Source: Branchiostoma floridae (Eukaryota; Chordata; Leptocardii; Amphioxiformes; Branchiostomatidae). From it: a stretch of DNA of 64,000 nucleotides. Location of the stretch: NCBI RefSeq assembly GCF_000003815.2, contig NC_049983.1:18035759-18099758 (forward strand), given 5' to 3'. The notes below the pieces were generated by a model. That model saw only the letters and a program-made list of their open reading frames with translations, did no database searches and had not been told where the DNA came from. Shown here piece after piece: positions 1 to 10,700 of the stretch. The translations under genes and the position numbers were made by a program. Position 1 is the stretch's first letter; each line of letters opens with the position of its first letter.

Positions 1-2185
1 ACCCCGTTTCAATGTCATCGACCCCCTAATTGACTCCATGTACGTCTCCGTGTATGTTTTCGATGTGTGCATTTGTTTGTGTTGATGCACCGTGTGTCCG
101 TATCGTAGTACTATCCATTAAGTGGTGAGAAGTGAGTGGGTACATGACCACCAAGGCAGGCCTTGCCGAAGTGACAGGAAGTACATATCAGAGGTGGTAA
201 AAGCCTGAACTATTCGTCATAAAGACAATGCTATACTATGTGAAAGCATATAGTAAACACTACACCTGCCACCATCAAACTAATTTTGTGAAACCTGTAT
301 TACGGAAGGTGTATTATGTCACCTACATTATGCACTTATGCAGGCACACAGGTCAGTTATTGTGTGTTGTGGCGGAAACCAAAGACAGATTCAAATCAGC
401 ACGTATTTCCTTTACTTGGTTGAAAAACAACAACTCTCCATGGACAATTGGAACTAGACCAAACATCACGACAAAGCAACGATTGATTACCTCTTCTCCA
501 TATGTTTATTTTAGTAAAACTTTAAGACCACAAATAGGAAAGCAACTTCCTTTTGAATTTGCCATCAAATAGCGTCGTACTGAAAGAAAATGCTTTAGAT
601 GTTGCCATTTGTTAAATAGTAGTGTTGGGTGTTTATAGGCGGGGAAAACTTGCTGCATGTTGTGAAAATATGAGACATATGATATTTAACAAGATGAAAT
701 GAAGCATAGACATCAGGGACAATGTATCTTTAATTGGTCGATGACGGTTCATACGGTTAAAGGTAATGATGGAGGAAAGTCACCATTTATCAATGTTCTC
801 CAGAACTGGCTGAGCAGCTGAAGGAATTTTTGATCTACTATCTTGTTTAGATTATACTGGACAGCTGTTGAGCAAAGCACCAAATAAAACGCCATGTCCC
901 ATACGTAGCCACAACAAATGCTGTCCAACAGGCTTCTTGTAGAAATAAACATCTTCGGAAGAAGGCAACAGTCTCGGTGTGAGAGAAGGAATCTGTCAAT
1001 TGCGATAGGAATGCATCTATTGGGTCAAGAGAGGCTGCCTGGATGAAACGGAGATCATCAAAACAAATTCATATCCAGCAGATAGGTATGATAACAAATA
1101 AAGATGAACTAGCCAAAATATAGATGTCATAGATGTCGAGCCCCCCTTGCGTTTCAAGATGGTGGATAACATTTTATTCCGTTAAATGCAATGAATGCCT
1201 TTCAGGAGTACTATTAATATTTCAGTCAAGGCGGCTCCAGGACGAGTATTAAAACACACATTAGTATTGGACACTAGGAAACATTTTAGTTAACGCAGCA
1301 ATATACTGAAGACGTTCAATGGGTTTTAAGTCACAGTAAAACATAACTTTGAGGTTGTAAAGTGTTAAAATGTATGCAGTGCACGGTTACATTTTTGCTT
1401 GCATCTCTATGGGCGGCCTTCCGTTCTAGTGATAGACACAGATGAGCAACAAGTAGCTGCGCATTTCGTGGGTAGACCGTTTAGCTGTATATCGACATTG
1501 AGGTACTCTTTAGGAATTCTGAAGGTGTACCACCACATAGCAACAGCACAAGGACGTGTCAGCGGGAAGGCCTTCCGGAATGTAGGGAATGCTAGTGATA
1601 CAGTCGTGCTGGGGCCTCGAGCCTGACCTGCGACGTCCTGAGGGAATTCATTAGTATGGGCGACTGGCAATGTTTTAACTACTGTAATTTCTACCTCGCC
1701 TTCAGTAAGCATTTGACGTTCAAACTATATCATACAATGTTCAACTGGTGGAAACAGTCCCTGACGTACAAGGCAGCGAACTGTAATGACCAGTGCAACT
1801 ACGTTTGCATGATCATGATCACGTGCACCTGTATGTACTGAAGTAATGGTTAACGGAATCAGTAATGCACAACTTGAACTTTAATAGCACACTTCTGAAT
1901 CTACATTGCTCACCTACATTGTTAAGAAAAGTTAACTCCTTAACTTCAGCTATGAGACAAAATTAAAATCTATAAAAATCACCAGCATAGCAAAGGCCAT
2001 TCTAAGAATTGACCATGGAGGAATAATCCCAGACTACAGAAACCCGCATATCAACAGGGAGTGTCTGAAGCCCCTGTATTTCACGAACCGGACCCTTGAA
2101 ATGTAGTATAAACAAACTGGACATGTCCTGATAGAAGACTAGCAGGTATGCGTAACTTTGTTCGCAGAAATAACGTAAGTAAATG
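1..2185. other. No supported gene; 5' flank or intron of the + strand membrane-protein gene
   Basis: I see no exon here that I can support. The open frames are short, carry no recognisable domain and lack convincing splice sites. N-terminal exons of the membrane protein downstream may lie here or outside the window. Confidence 0.5.
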
Positions 2186-3261
2186 GGGTTTACGGAAAAG
2201 GCTGGGCTGTCTACCTGTGCTGTCTATCTGTGCTGTCTACCTGGGCTAGCTATCACGTCAGGCTACTTGGACCTACGAAAGCCCATTGGGACAAAAGCTG
2301 TTTTAGCAGTAGGGGTCGTTTGTGCTCAATGAAGAAGCTATGTGTGAAGGAACTGTATGTGAATGGGCTGTATGTGAAGGAGCTGTGTTTGAAGGAGCGG
2401 TGTGTGAAGGGGCTTTGTGTGAAGCAATTATGTGTGTTACATAACCCAGAGGTTCTGGGTTCAAATCAGTTGATATGCCACCGATCTTGTGCCCTTTGGA
2501 AGGGCTATTAACACGACTTATCGGGCTGATTGGATCAGTCTTAAGACTGGTGGTTGGTTGGTCAAAGGCGTTCAGGACCCGTTCTTTAGTGACTGTTAGG
2601 GTCCAGGCTTCTGCGCCATAAATTAGGATCGACAATTGAATTGTGAGGAGCTTAAAATAAGTGTTGCTAAAGTGCAAGGGTCTGGAACAGCTGCCATTCG
2701 GTGCTAACTCAGGAAACTCAGGACCTTAATACGATAGCAATTACCCCAGGTGTGGCCACAGGACTTAAGGTTTTGAACCACTTACACTGGGAAGGAAGGA
2801 CCCCTTGTCTTTTCCGTGTGATGGGTTCCCTATCTGAGGGAGGGCCCTTACCGAAGCTAGGTACTCTTAAAAAAAGGCATGTTAAGAGCCCTTCCCAAGT
2901 GCACAAGATCGGTGGCATATCAACTGATTCGAACACAGAACCTCTGGCTTATGTAACATACATAGCTCCTTCACACACAGCTGCTTCACACAAAGCCCCT
3001 TCATGATCACACACAGCTCCTTCAAATACAGCTCATCAAACAGCTCATTCACACACTGCCACTTCACACAACTCATTCACATAATAACCCACAGTTCCTT
3101 CACACATAGCTTCTTCATTGAGCACAAACAACCCCTACTGCTAAAACAGCTTTTGTCCCAATGGGCTTTCGTAGGTCCAAGTAGCCTGACGTGATAGCCA
3201 GCTCATGTAGACAGCACAGGTAGACAGCACAGGTAGACAGCCCAGCCTTTTCCGTAAACCC
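2186..3261. repeat. Large inverted repeat with minisatellite-like arms
   Basis: The left arm (2186-2510) is the approximate reverse complement of the right arm (2884-3261). Both contain the same unique blocks in mirrored order: one starting GGGTTTACGG, one containing GACCTACGAAAGCCCATTGG, and one around CCGATCTTGTGC. Between these blocks both arms carry a degenerate tandem repeat of about 12-15 bp (variants of TGTGAAGGAGCTG / CAGCTCCTTCACACA) with different copy numbers. About 370 bp separate the arms. The structure fits a palindromic transposon derivative. Open frames through it come from the repeat and are not genes. Confidence 0.75.
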
Positions 3262-4571
3262 AGTGAAATGTAGGCCCTGATAACTGCCATTTATCATCAC
3301 GCAGGTGTGACGTTTTCCTGACCTTAACTGAAAGTTGATACATGATGTGCTATGATGCTTATTCCAGTCATCTGCATCCACAGATCCTCTTGTTCACTCG
3401 TTGACCTACGTCCTGGTTACAAGGGATACAAAGCTTCTCACAACCTTTTGCACATTCAAATGTGTCGACGGAACCACCCCTTTCATTTGTGTATCTATCA
3501 TGATGTCCCACTGAAACGAAAACAGATCTACATTGGATGTCAGTTGAAGATGAAAGGAAATGTGCATGATGTAGAAATGGCTGAACTGGTAGCTAGATAA
3601 ACCAACTACTAAGTACCTAATACCAGGTATGTTGATCCCATTGATGTCGTATTTTCCCAGACCAGAACCATCGATCGTAGTTGCAGTGCTGTAGTGGCAT
3701 TTACACTACATGTAGATAGCTTGCGAAGCTGGTGTAATACGGAGACGAGCGTTTATACCCACAATGCAGATAAGTTACAGATACAAATGTCAGACACTGG
3801 AAAAACGTTTTTACAAGATGCCCTACATCAAATATCTACTACAACCAATCTAGCTCCATGATACTGTTGATGCAGTTCTCCCTGAGCACGTACCAGTGAC
3901 GACTTAGAGGCACCAGTAAGATTTTATGTCAAGATCGTTCCATCGAAACTGGGGCCAGCCTTAAGACAAATAAACACTCTGAGAGATGATGGAGAGACTT
4001 AAGTCAGCTACACCTAAAATTTGTTTTCCTAGTCCTGGTTAATCTGAGAAGGGTTATCCCGATACTGCAGGTCTCAGTAGATTTGATGGATCACACGTAC
4101 GTGTATGTCTGATGAAGGTTTGGATATGTTCGTTCTGACCACGCTATTAGTGAGACCATAATCTATGTATCGTGTCACACAACGAAAGTTGTCTGTAGAT
4201 GCTAAGTGTAGCTCACACTTTTCAAAAAGCTATAGAAAAGAGCAGTGAATCTGACATAGCATCTATTTAATAAAATTATGATATTCGTTTGAGTCATCCA
4301 TGAAATGTGTTCCATCACGTCACCATTATATGTTAACTTCTAACTAAACATAATTAGATGAATATCCTCATCTTCGTTTCATTTGTCTATCCTTGACGAT
4401 TGTTGTAGTAGTTGTGGCATGGAAATTGTCTAGCCACAATGTAGTTGTTATCTTTTTAGAACGCATCTGTGATCCATTTTTTTGTTAATGAAAAAATGTG
4501 ATGTTTCTTTGTGTTAATGAATTGCATGATCTTTACTAATATTCCTCTACAATAACTCATTAATCGGCCAG
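3262..4571. other. Non-coding stretch before the Thr-rich exon
   Basis: No supported exon, RNA gene or well-defined repeat. An 82-codon open frame at 3352-3600 has no recognisable domain and no flanking splice signals I trust. Confidence 0.4.
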
Positions 4572-4775
4572 GCCGTTCCTGGGCTGCCACCTCAGACGAC
4601 CACAGTTCCACCCACAACCACCACAGCTAGCCCAATGATAACAACAACAACAGAAGCAGCATCGACAACAACAACAACAACAGCAACCACACCAATATCA
4701 ACATCAACACAAATACCATTGTCAACAACAGTATCAACTCCTCGCGTTGTTAAAGAAACAACATTATCACCTCAG
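4572..4775 (+). CDS. Thr-rich mucin-like exon
   Basis: A phase-0 exon of 68 codons, acceptor CGGCCAG at 4565-4571 and donor GTATAA at 4776. About half of the residues are threonine, many in ACA runs, mixed with Ser, Pro and Ala. This composition is typical of an O-glycosylated extracellular stalk. The ACA/ACN repeats also make it a simple-sequence tract, so length variation between alleles is likely. Linkage to the downstream exons rests on strand, phase and the logic of a mucin stalk ahead of a membrane-proximal domain. Confidence 0.5.
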
Positions 4776-7700
4776 GTATAACGCTGCAGCCGACACTCTT
4801 GCACCGAGGGTTACACCATGACATGGGTTTTAATATTTATATAATATTTTATAACATCGTATCATGATATACTACTGCAAGTAACCACACAACTTAGAGG
4901 TAAGTCAATTATCATATTTACAGTACTGATAATCATTGCCTAGTGCCTGTCTTTTCTTTTTACTATCTCAATGTCGAGTCTGTTTTTGCAAACCTTTGTT
5001 GAATATTTGCGTCAAAGTCCTATGCTACATTTGCATCGTAGCCATCTGCACATCATAAAGATAGGACTAGAAATGCTTTTTTCTTCAATAGCTGCTTTTT
5101 CCTAGCGCCTGAGACCCCATGTGCTCCAAGAGATTTACCGCAGACTCCTACTCCCGCTTTCTGTCACTGTAATAGTACCTCTACCACCGATCCTGCAGAC
5201 CTGTCCCTAAAGCAAAGCAAGTTCATGGCACTAAACTCCCGGGTGTCCCATAAATAAGAAAATCTCATATAAGCCGGGGTCATCGCAGGTCAGACACATT
5301 GACTGCCTTGTCTCCCCCGGGAGCACTAGATGGCAGTGGTGGACTATTGCTCGGTAGTCCCAGCATAAATCTGCAAAGGCAATGGATAGTACCTATCGCC
5401 AACAGCATTACGGGTAATGGAGCCAATGCATTTGTAGAATCGACCTATTCGTCCAATGATTAAAAATGGTCATTTATCAGCAACTCTGTTGATACGTACA
5501 TAAGACCTGATTCACTCTTTGGGGTAATACATGCTTGATTCTGTGAAATAACTACGGTATATGTTGCACAATGTGTGGCTTTAAATTGGGTATCATTTGG
5601 ACCTATTGGATGCAATTTCTCAGGCATAGGATTTCCTCGTGTCGGAGCACCCCTGGGTGTTGAAGGAGGAGGAAATGGAAATCGTCCAACTCTCTCCTCT
5701 TTGGCAGCCAACGATCAGTTGATTTAAATAAAGAAATGAAACTATGAAGAATTGCAAGTAATTTTCCAATATGAAATATGCTTCAGACATCGCGAGTACA
5801 GCGGGAATCCACTGCGTTGTCTTGAAACGTAAACATATTCAATATTGAGTTGATGATTGTACACTTAATCATCTATGATCATTCACAGCCATACCAAGAA
5901 ATACATAAGATAAAAAATGATGAATCCCAATTAAGGGGATAGCTTAGCATGCATGGCCCATGCATGATAAGCTATCCCCTTAAATCATACTAGCGACGAT
6001 TCTGTGCAGCACGATATTGATGGACAAATTAAAAGCACCCATAAATGTTGTTGCTAATTGCATTATGTCTAAGTCACTTGGGAAATCAATTCTGTTTAAA
6101 TCCGGCCTCATAAAGTCAATCTATCAAATCCAATGTGGGTATGTATCCATTCCTACGTATTTGCGATACTATCTATGACTTCCTTTGAAGTTGTAGACAA
6201 TTATGGTCCTCAAATTTAAAACAATGCACCTGCCACAATATCATTGATATTTGCCTCATGTATAACTGAAAGAGTCTAAGATATACCTATGTTTACCACT
6301 TTTATGAGGCTTCATGGCACATGTGAGTTCCAGGAATCTAACAGAATATATCATATCGTCGACCTAATGAGACTAATCAAAGCACCGAAAAGGCAACAAA
6401 TTGACAGAAAAAAAAACAATGCCACCCCGACTGCTAACCATATTGCAGGGAAGGTCGTGACATAGAATTTGTACCTGCGCTAATTGTGACCCTAAAGCCA
6501 CATGTGGTTGTGTTGGAATTCGTTGCGAGTTACGGGGGACCGAAAAAAATGTCAGTAGATGGGATGGAAAAACCATATGTATTTCCTTGAGTTAAGCTTC
6601 GCTGTACTCCCACTCAGAGCGTGCAGTATAGGTCGCAGCTTGCATCCAAATACTGCAAAATGCATTACTTTATTTGGCCTAGGTAATCTTTTATCAATTT
6701 GTTTATTCTCAAAAACAGATAATACCCACTTGGTATCTGTTTTGAGAATAAGCACATTGTTTAATGAAACATATTTTTTTTCAGGCAAGCTCCGAGACCT
6801 TGTCAACAAATAGGCATTGGACCAAACCTACTAAACTGGCCAAAGCCAAACAGATGCTAAATGTTGCTGTATGCTTTTCTAAATGCCTATCCATTAAGTT
6901 GCATTTTTGATAACATATCTGATCACATGATAAATGATGTTTATTTTGCATCTTCTTGCAATTCATTTTTCAGCTTTGCGCAGTAGACCCACCAGATGCA
7001 CCCTCACGTCTTTCTTCATGGTACACAAACCCTGTGGCTTTAAACTGACATTTCGCTATGTTTGGGCCATGTAGATGGCCCGTAGATGTTACAAGCTACA
7101 TGCTCTGTCTGTTTCTATTGTCTTATCTATGCCATCTGTCCAGGTGGCCATTAACTCTTTGTTTATGAAGGTTGTTAAGGAACCGTGACAACAGGATACG
7201 TGCTTTGATACAGCAGCTATCCTTTATCTCGAGGGGGAACACAAGGTTGATCTTTTGAGATTTGGGGAAGATTAACGATATGTCAGATTAGTTTGAAAGC
7301 AAAATGTGAATACTTGCACATTTCTCAATCATCTAGTTTTTCTTCTGTCCATCACATACTTTTATTTTTGGCTTAGACCATGTGAGTGTGTATGTGTGAG
7401 TGTGTGTATGTACGTGTGTGTGTGTGTATGAGTGCGCGAATATGGTGGAAAGCTTTCCAGTGTCTCTCTTTCTCATCCTTCTTTTTTTTTCAACCTATGG
7501 TCACCACAGCACTGTTACTCTTACAACAAACACGGAGGGTGACTGGGACAAAGAAAGTGCTCTGTATACGTAGCGATTTTCCATGTATCATGACGTCCAT
7601 CTATTCTTTCACAGCTGATCCCGAGCAAGAACCAGGCAGACTTGACCAATCAGGAAGCGGATAGCATAGTGACTGTGTTCTTCAATGGCACAAGATCCAA

Positions 7701-10700
7701 ACTTACTGTGAGTAAAATACTTTCTAAAGATGTAAACATGTAATTTTGATATTTTGTGCAAATTGTAATTACGTATTGCAATTGATATTTCATACGTCCG
7801 TGAACTTTCTTCTCCAGTGTCATCCTTGTTTACACATAAATTTTCTTGTTATGATTTGTAAATTAAATCTTTCAACAAAATTCTCAAATGTCTCTCACAT
7901 ATATAAACAAGCAAACTGACCTTATTGTGGGGTGTTGAAACATTTCTGGTTAATAACATACTTTGACTAGGTGTCAATGGATATCACCTGTATGACTTAT
8001 GTGCAGCAATTCTGTATTTCTTTAATCATAACTTTACTTTTCTTTGTCCTAATCAGTGGTGTGAGGAATTTAGATTTTTGAAAACGATGTAAGTTTTTAT
8101 GACTCATGATCCGTTGGATTTTTACAGTGTAGGAACTGAGCCATTATCACTATATCAGTTGATCTTGATGCTATCAGAGTTCTGTTATTGGAGTTGCTCT
8201 TTTGATAATGTTATGATATCATCAGACATGACCCACCTTTCTAAGTTAGGAAGGCATAGATCAGTTGGTAACTAGGGACAGATGTTACCAGCTGTTTTGT
8301 TGCCTTGAAATCCAAGGTTGCACAGATGAAAGTCATGTTTAGGACAGAAACGAATGAAGATAACAGCACCCCAGCTTAGTACACTATCAGCATGAAAGAA
8401 ATATTTGAAATTTTCTTAACCCTGGGTGAATCTACCTTATGGTTTGAACAAGGGCTAGGGGCAATGTGAGGACAAAGGAATCGTATACACCAGTTTGACA
8501 ACTCAGTTGTTGCTGCTGCCAATTTGTCTGATGTTTGTGTATCCAAGCTAAACTCCAAATACAACGTAATTTTAGGCACTTATTGATAAGTAGTTGTTGC
8601 ACATACTAATACGTCATCATATTTGAAAACTACATCCAGTTAGACCCAAATTTAATACTTTGAGTTGCTTCTCAGGGTGGTAGGGTCAGGGTTAGGGCGT
8701 GTCTAAAACTAGGGGGTTCCCAACATTTTTGTAAATATCCCATCTGTTGTCTGCAAATGTGCCAACAGTTACTACAGTAGCAGATAATTTTTGTTATCTG
8801 CTTCACTAGAGATACCACAAATTAACTTCATAAACACTGAACAGACTCAGAGTTGGTCCATAGGGAGGGATTGATGTCTGGTAAGATAGCGCAGTCCTAG
8901 CTGAAGAAGATATCATCACATATTTCCTTGTAAGGGGATACTGGATGTAGCATAGACTCTCTTATTGAAAACAAACAAGCTGCTGAACATGATAAACTGC
9001 ACATGTTGAGACATTGTCATGATCATGTCATGTAATGGTAACAACAGGACTATACAGTTATAAGAAAGGTGGGTGTTTAAAGCGAAAAACAATACCAGTT
9101 GTAGTCAAGCCTTTAGGCTTTAGGTAAGAACCCAAGACGCAAGAGACGTTTCTGAATACCTCAACTTCCTTGCAGTCAGTAATATGTAGTCAGGACCTTT
9201 AATTTGTACTCCAAGCAAATTTCGAGTATTGACCCCAAATTGTTCATCACGAAAACCTAAATATGATTTTTGAATTTTATAATGATTTTCTATTATTAAA
9301 AGAAATTTAAACCCTCCAGGAATAATATGATTGATGATGCCAAGGTCAATGTTTTGGTAACAGTCATCTGATGGTTATGCCAGCTTTCTGCCTAGGCTCA
9401 ATGTATAAAACAGTTCCCATTGCTCTTAGCTCTGTAATAACTGGAAGCAGAGTGCATCACAGTCCACAAGCACTGAAATGATTTAGTGTAATACAATATG
9501 ACGGTAAAAGATGAGTGGTTTCTGCTTCAGTGGAGCATGCTGTATGATTGCCAGAAATTTTGATAAGCACTTTTGGATCTTACCCAGAGTTTGCTGGTAA
9601 TGTGTTGTCAGCATGGGGTGGATGGGACTGAAACTGGGGTTAGCTGATCATCTTGTCAGCTTTCTTTATTCAAATTGTCAGTCATTTCTATTTTTCCAAT
9701 AAAGTACATGTACTATATTTCAGTTCAGAAAATATTACTATTATTGGTAGGATTCAAGGTTCTGCTTGGTACATACATGTACTGCTTTATCTGCTTAGCA
9801 TGCAACTTGTTTCATACAGTATAGGGTTATCGATATCGCACGCCACACAAGCTGTGTGTACCAGAAATACAGAAACGGAGATTGTTTTCAGGAAGGATTT
9901 GTGTGTTTGTGTGTGTTAGTAGAGGGGTTGTGAAATTTATAGAGAGAATTTTCACAATATCTTTTTCAATCTTCACTGCTAAAATCTGATGTTCCATTTT
10001 CTCTTCTGAAGAGGAACATCTGGATCCGGCAGTATGATGAGATGTTCAGAGAAGAGCTGACAAATATCATCAATGAGAACAGTGATGGACAGCTGAATGT
10101 CCAACCTGCTGATGTCATCTATGTGGAACCAACCCCCACCCTTCGGCAGCAGGGGCTGCTGGAAGTCTCTGTCTTTGTGTACAACAGGACCAGCAAGACA
10201 GGTGAGAGGACCAACCAATTCAAACTACGGTTCCCCGCAGACCTACAAGACATTGGCAAAAATGTAGCTTTTTTTACCAAGTCCAAAGGTCACTGTCTCA
10301 TCCGTCTGTTTTCCAAGAAAAGAGCTATATGAATTGAAGATGGACCTCAGGCTAATGGCAAATTACATGTATGTGTAACTGTGCCCATCATAGGCTGGTA
10401 TCCAGCCTTGTTGAGATTTGGTACTCTCCAAGCAGAGGTTAGGCTCCAGCTGTTTTTTAAAAACATTTTTATGTGTTTTTGTCGGGCTTTCTATTTTGTA
10501 CCGTTTTCTTTGTGTCTCGCCAGACAAGAAGAAAACAGTACAAAGTAGAGCGCCCGATGAAAATGGAAAAAAGGGGAAAAAAGTTGGAGCCTAACCTCTG
10601 CATGGCGAGTAGAGGTTTGGGTCCATCTCGGAGATGGATAGACATGGAAAGGAGGCAAACCCAGGACTGAACCAGGTTGGAACCCAGGCCACATGTATAT

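Larger units (their letters stand above)
4776..7614. other. Intron candidate with two short palindromes
   Basis: No additional supported exon. It contains the TTAA-bordered palindrome at 5931-5984, an 18-19 bp stem hairpin at 6703-6751, and a TG-rich microsatellite at about 7385-7435. Confidence 0.4.

Noticed and set aside
228-572. 114-codon open frame on the + strand
   Set aside because: No recognisable domain, no splice or promoter context, composition like surrounding non-coding DNA.
5460-5711. Proline-rich 83-codon frame on the minus strand
   Set aside because: No acceptor/donor support and no homology that I recognise; it lies in a likely intron of the + strand gene.
6703-6751. Hairpin as a microRNA precursor
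   Set aside because: Stem of 18-19 bp and total length 49 are too short for a usual precursor.
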